A DNA stretch of 64,000 nucleotides from positions 558,001 through 622,000 of the forward strand of contig NZ_CP049259.1 of the NCBI RefSeq assembly GCF_011047315.1, in the 5' to 3' direction. The stretch comes from Altererythrobacter sp. BO-6. Lineage in GTDB: Bacteria > Pseudomonadota > Alphaproteobacteria > Sphingomonadales > Sphingomonadaceae. Shown piece by piece: positions 54,091 to 63,173 of this stretch; the first letter of the stretch is position 1, and each line of letters starts with the position of its first letter. The notes beneath the pieces were generated by a model that was not told the DNA's origin, searched no databases, and saw only the letters and a list, made by a program, of their open reading frames with translations. The position numbers and the translations under genes are program-made.

Positions 54091-54839
54091 TGCGAAATGC
54101 CTTCGAGCAGTTTCTGCGTACCAACCTCAGCCAGGATGGTCTCACCCGCGACGATTTTCTGCCCCATCAGCACCTTGGGCGAAGTGCCCGCAGGCAGGTA
54201 GACATCAACCCGGCTGCCGAAGCGGATCAGGCCGACGCGCTGCCCGCTGGCAACGATATCGCCCGGCTTCACAAAGGGCACGATCCGCCGCGCAACCAGG
54301 CCGGCGATCTGGGTGAAGCCGATTTTCAGGCCGTCCTGACGCTCGATCAGGAAATGCTGGCGCTCGTTTTCCTCGCTCGCCTTGTCGAGGTCCGCATTCA
54401 TGAACTTGCCGGGGATATAGACCAGCCGTTCCACCGTGCCGCTGATCGGGGCGCGATTGATGTGGACGTCAAATACACTCATGAAGATCGAGATGCGCGT
54501 CACCGGCCCATCAGGCAGGCCGGGCGCGCCCGAACCGTCATCCAGCCGCAATTCGGCGGGCGGTTCGCACACCGTGATCAGTGAGACGAGCCCGTCAGCC
54601 GGGGCCACGATCAGATTGTCGCCTTGCGGCACCACCCGCTCAGGGTCGCGGAAAAACGCGAACACGCCGGCTGACAGCAGCAGCATCGGCCAGCCGATGA
54701 TCTCCCAGTCGAACAGGAGTAACGGGATGAGGCTGAGCCCCACCGCGATCAGTCCGAACTTGCGCCCTTCCGGGTGGATCGGCGGCCAGCTCCAGCTGAC
54801 ATTGCCGCGCCCCTGATTATCGAGAATTTCACCTGCCAT
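54087..54839 (-). CDS. psd: phosphatidylserine decarboxylase proenzyme (short type)
   Basis: About 250 residues, converts phosphatidylserine to phosphatidylethanolamine. The self-cleavage site is G208-S209 in [12 protein letters not shown], which yields the pyruvoyl group; the motif is the RFGSR variant of LGST seen in short alphaproteobacterial Psd. Upstream [22 protein letters not shown] and [11 protein letters not shown] are conserved. ATG 54839 (MAGEIL) is chosen over one three codons upstream. Confidence 0.93.
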   Translation of the reverse strand: MAGEILDNQGRGNVSWSWPPIHPEGRKFGLIAVGLSLIPLLLFDWEIIGWPMLLLSAGVFAFFRDPERVVPQGDNLIVAPADGLVSLITVCEPPAELRLDDGSGAPGLPDGPVTRISIFMSVFDVHINRAPISGTVERLVYIPGKFMNADLDKASEENERQHFLIERQDGLKIGFTQIAGLVARRIVPFVKPGDIVASGQRVGLIRFGSRVDVYLPAGTSPKVLMGQKIVAGETILAEVGTQKLLEGISQ

Positions 54840-54894
54840 GCACCGCATCTAGGGCCTGCGGCGCGGTGCCGCAAGCCAAGCCTGCCTGCTTTGC

Positions 54895-56040
54895 TCAGGC
54901 TGTCTTGCGCACGAACACTGTCCCCGCGGAGTAGCCCGCCCCAAAGCTGCAGATCAGCCCCGTATCGCCGGCCGCCAGATCCTCATTATGTTTGTGGAAG
55001 GCGATGATCGAACCCGCGCTGGACGTGTTGGCGTATGTGTCGAGCACTGTGGGGCTTTCGTCTTCGCTCGCTTCATGGCCCAGCACGCGCTGCGAAATCA
55101 GGCGGTTCATGCCCGCATTGGCCTGGTGCAGCCACAAGCGGCGCAGGCTATGCGGATCGATGCCGAGCCGTTCCGCTTCATCCACGATCATCTGCGCAAC
55201 CATGGGCACGACTTCCTTGAACACCTTGCGCCCTTCCTGGACGAACAGCTTGTCCGCAGTGCCCTCGGTTTCGGGATGCGCGCGATTGAGAAAACCGAAA
55301 TTGTTGCGGATATTGTTGGAGAAGACCGTCTTGAGCTTGGTACCCAGAATGTCCCAATGCGCCGCTGGGGCGATGGCGGCGTCTTCCACCAGCACGGCTG
55401 TTGCCACGTCACCGAAGATGAAATGGCTGTCGCGGTCGCGCCAGTTGAGATGGCCCGAGGTAATTTCGGGACTCACCACCAGCACGCTATTGGCATTGCC
55501 CGCGCGAATATAGTCCGCCGCGGTCTGGATCCCGAAGGTGGCCGAAGAGCACGCGACATTCATATCGAAGCCAAAGCCATCGATGCCCAGCGCGTGCTGG
55601 ATCTCGATCGCCATCGCCGGATAGGGGCGCTGCATGTTCGACGCGGCGCAAAGTACGGCATCGACGTCTTGCGGGTCGCGCCCCACCCTCTCCAGCGCCT
55701 GACGCGCCGCTTTGACCCCGATCTCGGCCATGATCGACAACTCGTCATTGCCGCGTTCTTCCCAGCGCGGCGCCATGATTGCGGGATCGAGCACGGGCGC
55801 CTTTGCCATCACATGGCGCGCCTTGATGCCGCTCGCCTTCTCGATGAATTCGACCGAGCTGTGTTGCAGTGGCTCGGTCTCGCCTGCTGCAATCGCCGCC
55901 GCGTGTTCGGCGTTGAAGCGATCGACATAGGCGTTGAAGCTGGCGACCAGTTCTTCATTGGTGATGACATCCTCGGGAGTGAACAATCCGGTCGAGGAGA
56001 TGACGGGGCGCCCGGTCAGGCTTGTGGGTGTCGTGTGCAT
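54895..56040 (-). CDS. beta-ketoacyl-ACP synthase III-type enzyme (long form)
   Basis: A 381-residue thiolase-fold condensing enzyme. Triad C164 (NVACSSATFG), histidine in WLHQANAGMN and asparagine in TYANTSSAGS. It is longer than FabH of the acpP/plsX operon and has an insert after residue 35, like the PA3286-type KAS III that condenses acyl-CoA from beta-oxidation with malonyl-ACP. Whether it is the main initiator of fatty acid synthesis cannot be told. Start MHTTPTSLTGRPVISSTG at 56040. Confidence 0.87.
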   Translation of the reverse strand: MHTTPTSLTGRPVISSTGLFTPEDVITNEELVASFNAYVDRFNAEHAAAIAAGETEPLQHSSVEFIEKASGIKARHVMAKAPVLDPAIMAPRWEERGNDELSIMAEIGVKAARQALERVGRDPQDVDAVLCAASNMQRPYPAMAIEIQHALGIDGFGFDMNVACSSATFGIQTAADYIRAGNANSVLVVSPEITSGHLNWRDRDSHFIFGDVATAVLVEDAAIAPAAHWDILGTKLKTVFSNNIRNNFGFLNRAHPETEGTADKLFVQEGRKVFKEVVPMVAQMIVDEAERLGIDPHSLRRLWLHQANAGMNRLISQRVLGHEASEDESPTVLDTYANTSSAGSIIAFHKHNEDLAAGDTGLICSFGAGYSAGTVFVRKTA

Positions 56041-56200
56041 GCGACGCCGGTTAGTCTTTGCCGATCATCCGGGCAAGCATCACTGCATGATTGTTGACAG
56101 CGCGAAGCCGCTTCGCCAAAGGGGCGCGTCTCGGCGACGCGGTGCTTTGCGGCAGCGCATCTTGAGCGGCGGATTTCCGCCCGCATCGACCCGGTAAGTG

Positions 56201-56285
56201 GACAGGTGGCCGAGTGGTTAAAGGCAGCAGACTGTAAATCTGCCCGCGCAAGCGTACGCTGGTTCGAATCCAGCCCTGTCCACCA
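56201..56285 (+). tRNA. tRNA-Tyr (GTA)
   Basis: An 85-base class II tRNA: acceptor GGACAGG/CCTGTCC, anticodon stem GCAGA/TCTGC with loop CTGTAAA (anticodon GTA), a long variable arm (CGCGCAAGCGTACG region) and T-arm CTGG-TTCGAAT-CCAG. Encoded CCA at 56283-56285. It precedes rlmB by 63 bases on the same strand. Confidence 0.96.
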
Positions 56286-56348
56286 CCGCCAACACTCAAA
56301 CGCAAGACTGCCCTTTCCCTCGCCGCAAGTCGCTGGCATGGCGTTCCG

Positions 56349-57137
56349 ATGCCAAAGAATAAAAGCAAAGCGTTGCGCGGGCGCGCAGGACGGATGAAGG
56401 GCGGACGCGGGTCAGGCCGCGCCAGCGCCGGGCACGTACGGCTGTGGGGGCGCCATGCGGTTGAGGCTGCACTCAAGAATCCGGAGCGCCAGCACCGCAA
56501 GCTGTGGGCGACGCGTGAGGGGATTGATTCGCTCGATGGCGAGCTGCCGCCCGATTTCCCGGTCGAATATGCCGATGTGCAGGATCTCGCCCGTCTGGTC
56601 GCCAAAGACGCACCGCATCAAGGATTAGTGCTTGAATGCGCGCCACTGGAAGACGTGTTCCTCGACGAAGTGATGGACGGTGAGGCATCACACCCGCTGG
56701 TGATCCTCGACCAGGTAACCGATCCGCACAATGTCGGCGCTATCCTGCGTTCGGCTGCGGCATTCGGGGCGGCTGCAATCGTTACCCAGGACCGGCACGC
56801 CCCACCCGAATCCGGTGTTGTCGGCAAATCTGCGTCGGGCGCGCTCGAAGTGGTGCCATGGGTGCGCGTGGTGAACCTGGCGCGCGCCCTGGAGGAAATG
56901 GCCGAGGCCGGTTACTGGCGGATCGGCCTGACCGGCCACGCCGAAGCGACACTGGCCGAAGCCCTGCCCGCTGGCCCCGTGGCGCTGGTGCTGGGCGCGG
57001 AAGGCGCCGGTATGCGCCACAATATCGAGGCGCATTGCGATGCCTTGGCCAAGCTGCCCATCACGCGCGCGATCGAAAGCCTCAATGTCAGCAATGCGGC
57101 GGCGATCGCGCTTTATGCCGTCGCCACCCGAACCTAG
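56349..57137 (+). CDS. rlmB: 23S rRNA 2'-O-methyltransferase RlmB/TrmH-family
   Basis: A 262-residue SPOUT enzyme. A basic N-terminus (KNKSKALRGRAGRMKGGRGSGR) leads to an RNA-binding domain (VRLWGRHAVEAALKNPERQ) and the knotted domain with LVILDQVTDPHNVGAILRSAAAFGA, ALVLGAEGAGM and ITRAIESLNVSNAAAIALYAV. It methylates G2251 of 23S rRNA in E. coli; target inferred. Located directly after tRNA-Tyr. Confidence 0.92.
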   Translation: MPKNKSKALRGRAGRMKGGRGSGRASAGHVRLWGRHAVEAALKNPERQHRKLWATREGIDSLDGELPPDFPVEYADVQDLARLVAKDAPHQGLVLECAPLEDVFLDEVMDGEASHPLVILDQVTDPHNVGAILRSAAAFGAAAIVTQDRHAPPESGVVGKSASGALEVVPWVRVVNLARALEEMAEAGYWRIGLTGHAEATLAEALPAGPVALVLGAEGAGMRHNIEAHCDALAKLPITRAIESLNVSNAAAIALYAVATRT

Positions 57138-57150
57138 GAGGACCCCCGCC

Positions 57151-57996
57151 ATGCTTGCCCGCCTGCTTTTCGTTCTGGCCGCACCGCTGCTGTTGACCGG
57201 GTGTCTGATAACGCCGGGCAAGTTTGTGTCGGAACTGGTGCTGGAAAAGGATGGCACATTCGCCTTCACATATGAGGGCGAGATCTTCTTCCTCGGCTTG
57301 AGCAAGCTAGCGCAGATGGAGCAAGCCAGCCAGGAATTCGAACCCGAGACATGCTACGATGATGAATTTGAGCCGCGCGAATGCACCGCGCAGGAACTGG
57401 CTGACCAACGCGCTCAATGGGACGAAGGTGCTGCGGAACGTGCCGCGAAAGCGAAGAAGGACGCTGAGGAAATGGCGGCCATGATGGCGGGGATCGACCC
57501 GACCGATCCGGAAGCCGCCGATGAATTGCGCCAGCTGTTGCTGCGCCACAAGGGCTGGAACCGGGTTGATAACAAGGGCGATGGCGTGTTCGACATCAGC
57601 TATTCGACCTCGGGCCAGCTCAGTCACGACATGATGTTCCCCGTGATCGAAGGCTTCCCGAACACCACTTTCTTCGTCCAGGTGATCTTGCGGGATGACA
57701 ATGTCGTAAGGGTCGAAGCACCAGGATTTGCGATGCAGGACAATGCCAATCCGCTGGGCGCGATGATGGGCGGGATGGCCGCACTCAAGACACTCGGCTC
57801 AGGCAGCAAGATGGAGCAGGCTTCGGAGAGTTTCCCGAAGCTCGACGGCACTTTCACGATTGTGACCGACGGCAAGATACTGGCCAACAATACCGATGAG
57901 GGTCCGCGCGAAAGTGCAGGGAAATCGCAACTGGAATGGAAAGTCGACCAGCGCACCACGGATTCACCGACCGCGCTGGTCAAGCTGGGCGGCTGA
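57151..57996 (+). CDS. putative lipoprotein, unknown function
   Basis: A 281-residue protein with lipoprotein signal MLARLLFVLAAPLLLTGCL (acylated C18). The mature protein has an N-terminal strand region (FVSELVLEKDGTFAFTYEGEI), a charged coiled-coil stretch (AAERAAKAKKDAEEMAAMMAG) and a beta-rich C-terminal half. No family is recognised. GGAGGA precedes ATG 57151, 13 bases after rlmB, so they are probably co-transcribed. Ends before a strong terminator. Confidence 0.78.
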   Translation: MLARLLFVLAAPLLLTGCLITPGKFVSELVLEKDGTFAFTYEGEIFFLGLSKLAQMEQASQEFEPETCYDDEFEPRECTAQELADQRAQWDEGAAERAAKAKKDAEEMAAMMAGIDPTDPEAADELRQLLLRHKGWNRVDNKGDGVFDISYSTSGQLSHDMMFPVIEGFPNTTFFVQVILRDDNVVRVEAPGFAMQDNANPLGAMMGGMAALKTLGSGSKMEQASESFPKLDGTFTIVTDGKILANNTDEGPRESAGKSQLEWKVDQRTTDSPTALVKLGG

Positions 57997-58025
57997 ACAC
58001 GCGCTTGGCCATGGCCCGAAAAGAA

Positions 58026-58050
58026 AAACCCCGCCGTATGGCGGGGTTCT
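58026..58050. terminator. bidirectional rho-independent terminator
   Basis: CCCCGCC-GTAT-GGCGGGG, a perfect seven-pair stem. On the plus strand it is followed by TTCTTCG and on the minus strand by TTTTTCTTTT, so it serves hup (minus) best and the lipoprotein operon (plus) as well. Confidence 0.9.
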
Positions 58051-58094
58051 TCGTTTCAGCTGGGCGCGAGACGCAGCTCCAGCACAATGTTGGC

Positions 58095-58367
58095 TTAGTT
58101 CACCGCGTCCTTCAGGCCCTTGCCAGCCTTGAACTTGGGCTGGTTAGAAGCCTTGATCGTCATCGGCTCGCCAGTACGGGGGTTGCGCCCGGTCGATGCC
58201 TTGCGCTTTGCCACAGAGAAGGTGCCAAACCCGACCAGACGCACTTCGTCGCCGCCAGACAATGCCGAAGTGATGGTATCGAACACACCTTCCACTGCGC
58301 TCGATGCATCGCTTTTTGACAGGCCGCTGGCATTGGCAACCGCGCTGATCAGATCGTTTTTGTTCAT
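58095..58367 (-). CDS. hup: DNA-binding protein HU
   Basis: A 90-residue HU/IHF-family protein: MNKNDLISAVANASGLSKSDA, the DNA arm signature GFGTFSVAKRKASTGRNPRTGEPM, and the end KFKAGKGLKDAVN. Bends and compacts DNA as a homodimer. Downstream of lon on the same strand, the common lon-hup order. A TTAACCAT half-site lies about 185 bases upstream of its start. Confidence 0.97.
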   Translation of the reverse strand: MNKNDLISAVANASGLSKSDASSAVEGVFDTITSALSGGDEVRLVGFGTFSVAKRKASTGRNPRTGEPMTIKASNQPKFKAGKGLKDAVN

Positions 58368-58627
58368 CTTCGAAAACCCCTGTAATTCGAATGTGGTGTG
58401 CTGTTCGGCTCGACGCCTCTGAGAAGGGAGGCAAATTGAGACGTTTTTGCAGGGGCTGTCAAAGGCAAATCGCGCAGAAATGCGTCGTTTTCGGAGAAAT
58501 CGGGACCAATTGCGGCGAACCGATGGTTGCGACTTATGCGCCTCGCAAGATTAACCATCCGCAGCGGGCAAATATGGGGCGCGGCGCAGTATCGATTCGC
58601 TGCGCCGCACCATTGTTCGTCGACAGA

Positions 58628-61024
58628 TCAGTGCGCGGTCTGAGCGCCCTCTGAACCCGGCGCAAGCGGCGCTGGCTGGCTGGCGAGATCATCCGCCTCA
58701 CTCCATTCGATCGCTTCCAGCCGTTCCGTCAGCGCCAGTTCCAGCACTCGATCAACATGGCTGACCGGAATGATCTCCAGCCCTTCCTTCACATTGGCCG
58801 GAATTTCCGCGAGATCCTTCACATTCTCTTCCGGGATGAGAACGGTCTTGATACCGCCACGCAGCGCAGCCAGCAGCTTTTCCTTGAGCCCGCCGATCGC
58901 CAGCACCCGTCCGCGCAAGGTCACCTCACCGGTCATCGCGACATCCGGACGCACGGGAATCCCGGTAAGGGCTGAGACGATCGAAGTGACCATGCCGATA
59001 CCTGCGCTGGGGCCGTCCTTTGGCACCGCACCTTCGGGCAGGTGGATATGGATGTTGCGGCGCTGGAACAGCGAAGGCTTGATCCCATAGGCCGGCGCGC
59101 GCGCCTTCACGAAACTGAAGGCCGCGGCGATGCTTTCGCTCATCACATCGCCCAGCTTGCCGGTCGACTTGATCTCGCCCTTGCCCGGCGTCGTGACGCT
59201 TTCGATCGTCAGCAATTCACCGCCCACCGAAGTCCAGGCGAGGCCGGTCACCGCGCCAACTTGTGGCTCGTCTTCCGACATGCCGTGCTTGAACTTGCGG
59301 ACGCCGGCGAAGTCCCCAAGATTTTCCGGAGTGATCGTAACCGAAGTCACTTCCTTCTCCAGGATCTTGCGCAGGCTCTTGCGGGCCAGTCGCGCAATCT
59401 CCCGCTCCAGTGTGCGCACCCCGGCCTCACGCGTGTAATGCCGGATCAGGTCGCGCAGGCCCGCTTCGGTCAGCTCGAATTCGCCCTTCTTCAGGCCATG
59501 CGCTTCGATCTGCTTGGGGATCAGGTGACGCTTGGCGATCTCGACCTTCTCATCCTCGGTGTAGCCTTCGAGGCGGATGATCTCCATCCGGTCAAGCAGC
59601 GGCTGCGGCAAGTTGAGGCTGTTTGCCGTGGTGACGAACATCACATCCGAAAGGTCGAGGTCGAGTTCCAGATAATGGTCCTGGAACGAATTGTTCTGCT
59701 CCGGATCGAGCACTTCGAGCAGGGCCGAAGCCGGATCGCCGCGGAAATCCTGGCCCAGCTTGTCGATCTCGTCGAGCAGGAACAGCGGATTCGCCGAACC
59801 GACCTTCTTGAGGTTGCTGACGATCTTGCCCGGCATCGAGCCGATATAGGTGCGACGGTGGCCGCGGATTTCAGCCTCGTCGCGCACGCCGCCCAATGAC
59901 TGGCGCACGAACTTGCGCCCGGTTGCCTTGGCGATCGACTTGCCAAGCGAAGTCTTGCCGACGCCCGGCGGGCCGACGAGGCACAGGATCGGGCCTTTCA
60001 GCTTGTTCGTGCGGGCTTGCACCGCAAGATATTCGATGATCCGGTCCTTGACCTTTTCCAGCCCGTAGTGATCGGCGTCGAGCACTTCCTGCGCCTTGCC
60101 GATGTCCCTCTTCAGGCGGCTCTTCTTGCCCCACGGGAGGCCCAGCAGCACATCTAGATAGTTGCGGATCACCGTCGCTTCCGCGCTCATCGGCTGCATG
60201 CTCTTGAGCTTCTTGAGCTCTGCCGTGGCCTTGGTGCGCGCTTCCTTGGAAAGCTTGGTTTTCTCGATCTTTTCGGTCAGTTCGGCGATCTCGTCGCCTT
60301 CTTCACCATCGCCGCCGCCCAGCTCGCTCTGGATCGCCTTGAGCTGTTCGTTGAGGTAATATTCGCGCTGGGTCTTTTCCATCTGGCGCTTCACGCGGCC
60401 GCGGATCTTGCGCTCCACCTGCAGCACCGACAGTTCGCCTTCCATGAAGGACATGACCATTTCCAGCCGCTTGAGCGGATTGGTTTCAGTCAGCAGCGCC
60501 TGCTTGTCGGAAACCTTGGCGCTGATCGCAGCGGCGATTGTGTCAGCCAGCTCGCCCGCGTCGTCGACATCGCCGATATCGGTGGCGGCATCATCGCCCA
60601 GCTTCTTGTTGAGCTTGGCATATTCGGCAAACTGCTCGGTCACCTGGCGCATCAGCGCGGTTACTTCACTGCCCGACACGGTCTGCCCATCGAGCGAGGC
60701 GACATCGGCAACCACATAATCGCCTTCAACCTGCAGGTCATGCAAGCGCGCCCTCGCCTTGCCTTCGACCAGCACACGCACTGTGCCGTCAGGCAGTTTC
60801 AGCAGTTGCAGCACCTGCGCAACGACGCCGACGTCATAAAGATCGTCACGCTCGGGATCGTCGCAGCCCGGCTCAAGCTGGGCGAGCAGGAAAATGTCCT
60901 TGCTCGCTTCCATCGCGGCCTCCAGCGCGGCGACCGATTTTTCGCGTCCGACGAAAAGCGGCACGACCATGCCGGGAAACACCACGATGTCGCGCAAGGG
61001 AAGAAGGGGGAATTGCTGGTTCAT
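58628..61024 (-). CDS. lon: ATP-dependent protease Lon
   Basis: A 798-residue AAA+ serine protease degrading damaged and regulatory proteins. N-terminal substrate domain ([23 protein letters not shown]), Walker [10 protein letters not shown], Walker B FLLDEID, and a C-terminal protease domain with dyad S673 (PKDGPSAG) and K716 (GGLKEK). The ATG at 61024 gives [12 protein letters not shown], as expected. Confidence 0.98.
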   Translation of the reverse strand: MNQQFPLLPLRDIVVFPGMVVPLFVGREKSVAALEAAMEASKDIFLLAQLEPGCDDPERDDLYDVGVVAQVLQLLKLPDGTVRVLVEGKARARLHDLQVEGDYVVADVASLDGQTVSGSEVTALMRQVTEQFAEYAKLNKKLGDDAATDIGDVDDAGELADTIAAAISAKVSDKQALLTETNPLKRLEMVMSFMEGELSVLQVERKIRGRVKRQMEKTQREYYLNEQLKAIQSELGGGDGEEGDEIAELTEKIEKTKLSKEARTKATAELKKLKSMQPMSAEATVIRNYLDVLLGLPWGKKSRLKRDIGKAQEVLDADHYGLEKVKDRIIEYLAVQARTNKLKGPILCLVGPPGVGKTSLGKSIAKATGRKFVRQSLGGVRDEAEIRGHRRTYIGSMPGKIVSNLKKVGSANPLFLLDEIDKLGQDFRGDPASALLEVLDPEQNNSFQDHYLELDLDLSDVMFVTTANSLNLPQPLLDRMEIIRLEGYTEDEKVEIAKRHLIPKQIEAHGLKKGEFELTEAGLRDLIRHYTREAGVRTLEREIARLARKSLRKILEKEVTSVTITPENLGDFAGVRKFKHGMSEDEPQVGAVTGLAWTSVGGELLTIESVTTPGKGEIKSTGKLGDVMSESIAAAFSFVKARAPAYGIKPSLFQRRNIHIHLPEGAVPKDGPSAGIGMVTSIVSALTGIPVRPDVAMTGEVTLRGRVLAIGGLKEKLLAALRGGIKTVLIPEENVKDLAEIPANVKEGLEIIPVSHVDRVLELALTERLEAIEWSEADDLASQPAPLAPGSEGAQTAH

Positions 61025-61157
61025 ATCTGTCCGTGGCCGCCATTGGGGCTGAGCCTTGACCGGAATATGGGTAGCGGCGTGGCTGCCCGCAATGGGCAGT
61101 GCAAGCGTAGCTGTGGATGCCGCGATACCAGTGCTGACCTGCCTCGCTTCCGCGCGA

Positions 61158-61985
61158 TCAGCCTTGCGTTACCTCTGGGGTCCGCCCGCCGTGGGAATCG
61201 AGTATTTCGCGCGCGATCGAGCCGTCGATAGACGTCAGCCGATCATCCACCGCGACGAAAACCTTTCCCCGCTGGATCTGCCGGTCATAGAAGGCGGCGG
61301 ACACGCCATCGACGTCATGGTCGGTCAGCATCTTGGCGATCGCGCCTCCGGTAGCGCCGATAATGCCGCTCACCGATGCGACCGAGGCGATAGCCGAACT
61401 TGCCAGCGCGCCCGCCGCAGCGACCGGGCCGACCCCGGGCACAAGCAGGAAAGCGAGGCCCAGCAGCGCACCCGCGACACCGCTGCCCGCCACGGCACCG
61501 GCGATACCTAGCGGGCCATGCCCTTCCGGCCACTTTGCATCGGGATCGCTGAAATGGCTGGCGCGGCACAGCAACGAGAGAGATCGCTCGGGAAATCCAG
61601 CTCGTTTAAGCGCGGCGATTGCCGCTTCCGCAGGCTCACGAGCGTCGAAAATCGCTGTGATCAGATGCGCCTTGGCATTCTGTTCGCGTTCGCGCGCCGC
61701 TTCGAACTCGGCAGCAAAACGCGCGCGCTCGCTTTCAGACCGGAAAACAACCCGCAGCCCCGCACTGTCATGCAGTTTCTGGACACTCGGGGTATCGACC
61801 GGCTGGAACAGGGTTCGCAGCAGCATGTCGCGCGTGGTCTGCCGCAGGACCTGGTCCGTGCCGCGATTGATCCACTCCACAGCCAGCGGGCGTGGGTGCC
61901 CCTCGCTCAGGTAATTGACCGCCAACAGGTCCCCTGCGCGGATGACAAAGGCCGGTCTGGCGTTCGTCTCGCTAGCCAAGGTCAA
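61158..61985 (-). CDS. hypothetical protein with a GSP17M/YflT-like domain and glycine-rich membrane segment
   Basis: A 275-residue protein. Residues about 105-140 (KAHLITAIFDAREPAEAAIAALKRAGFPERSLSLL) resemble the domain of general stress protein 17M/YflT. A long glycine/alanine-rich hydrophobic stretch follows (about 155-220: GIAGAVAGSGVAGALLGLAFLLVPGVGPVAA) with two probable helices. The first 100 residues are unlike anything I recognise. Its start overlaps the aldolase-family gene by four bases, suggesting coupling. Confidence 0.65.
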   Translation of the reverse strand: MTLASETNARPAFVIRAGDLLAVNYLSEGHPRPLAVEWINRGTDQVLRQTTRDMLLRTLFQPVDTPSVQKLHDSAGLRVVFRSESERARFAAEFEAAREREQNAKAHLITAIFDAREPAEAAIAALKRAGFPERSLSLLCRASHFSDPDAKWPEGHGPLGIAGAVAGSGVAGALLGLAFLLVPGVGPVAAAGALASSAIASVASVSGIIGATGGAIAKMLTDHDVDGVSAAFYDRQIQRGKVFVAVDDRLTSIDGSIAREILDSHGGRTPEVTQG

Positions 61986-62776
61986 TCGCGGAAACTGGGA
62001 TCGATCCGGTCGAGCTTGCGCAGCAGCGCCGGCCAGGCAAGGCCGTTGGCGATCATCCCGATGCCCGCGGCAGGGGTCTGCGCCTTGACCTTTTCCGGCG
62101 TACCTTGCGGCGGGTTGTGCAAGCCGTCCCGCCCGGCGGAGAGCATTTTTACCTGTGCATCACAAGCACGCTCAAGGAAATAGAGCCGCAGGAAGCATTC
62201 GCCCACAGTCTTGCCGATCGCCAGCGTGCCGTGGTTGCGCAGGATCATGACATGCTTGTCGCCCATGTCCTGAACCAGACGTTCGCGTTCTTCCAGGTCG
62301 GTCGCGATGCCTTCATACTCGTGATAGGCGATATCGTGCCGCGCGATCATCCCCGTCTGGGTGTGTTCCATCAGCCCGTCTGCCATGGCGCTGACTGCCT
62401 GGCCTGCCGGCGTGTGCAGGTGCATCACCGCATGCGCGTCTTCGCAATTCATGTGCAGCGCCGAATGGATCGTGAAGCCGGCTGGATTGACCGGATGCGA
62501 GGTGGGGATCACCGGCTGGCCGTCGACATCGATCTTGACCAGGCTGGATGCGGTGATTTCCTCGAACATCATGTCATAGGGGTTGATCAGGAAGTGATGC
62601 TCAGGCCCGGGAACGCGCGCCGAGAGATGCGTAAAGATCAGATCATCCCAGCCATAGAACGCGACCAGCCGGTATGCTGCCGCCAGATCCACACGCACTG
62701 CCCATTCCGCGTCGCTGACCTGCGCGCGGACGTCGGCATCCGATCCCGTCCCGCGCTCGTTCATCAAAGTCGCCAT
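61982..62776 (-). CDS. class II aldolase/adducin family protein
   Basis: About 264 residues. Zinc ligands are visible as H-x-H in MHLHTPAGQAV and a distal histidine in ILRNHGTLAIGKTV; FTHLSARVPGPEHHFLINPYDMMFEEITASSL is the substrate-side signature. Family members cleave phosphorylated sugars or act on keto-acids; the exact substrate is open. ATG 62776 is taken as the start because homology begins at about DAEWAVRVDLAAAYRL; the frame extends upstream without sense. Coupled to the downstream stress-like gene. Confidence 0.85.
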   Translation of the reverse strand: MATLMNERGTGSDADVRAQVSDAEWAVRVDLAAAYRLVAFYGWDDLIFTHLSARVPGPEHHFLINPYDMMFEEITASSLVKIDVDGQPVIPTSHPVNPAGFTIHSALHMNCEDAHAVMHLHTPAGQAVSAMADGLMEHTQTGMIARHDIAYHEYEGIATDLEERERLVQDMGDKHVMILRNHGTLAIGKTVGECFLRLYFLERACDAQVKMLSAGRDGLHNPPQGTPEKVKAQTPAAGIGMIANGLAWPALLRKLDRIDPSFRD

Positions 62777-62822
62777 GTCAGTCTCTCCATCGTTCCTTGC
62801 GACCGTTTTAGCATAAATCGGT

Positions 62823-63164
62823 TCAGCCCATCCCTGGCAAATTGAACCCCGGCGGCAGCCCCAGCCCGCCCTGCATCTTCTGCATTTCCTGGTTCGAAAC
62901 CCGGTCAGCCTTGTCGCGCGCATCGTTGAAGGCGGCAGTCACAAGATCTTCCACCATCTGCTTTTCTTCCGGCTTCATCAGGCTCTCGTCGATCTCGACG
63001 GCCAGGATTCGGCCCTTGGCACTGGCCCGGACCTTGACCAGGCCACCGCCGGACTGACCCTCGACCTCGATTGAGTCGAGCTTGGCCTGCATGTCATTCA
63101 TCTGGCTCTGGATCGTTTCAGCGGCCTTTTGCGCCGCCTGGATCATTTCTTCCATCGATTTCAT
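62823..63164 (-). CDS. ybaB: nucleoid-associated protein YbaB/EbfC
   Basis: A 113-residue protein: MEEMIQAAQKAAETIQSQMNDMQAKLDSIEVEGQSGGG and the strand VKVRASAKGRILAVEIDESL are the family features; the C-terminus is rich in methionine, glycine and proline. It binds DNA as a dimer. It follows dnaX after nine bases, the conserved dnaX-ybaB pair. Confidence 0.94.
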   Translation of the reverse strand: MKSMEEMIQAAQKAAETIQSQMNDMQAKLDSIEVEGQSGGGLVKVRASAKGRILAVEIDESLMKPEEKQMVEDLVTAAFNDARDKADRVSNQEMQKMQGGLGLPPGFNLPGMG

Positions 63165-63173
63165 CGCGGGGGG

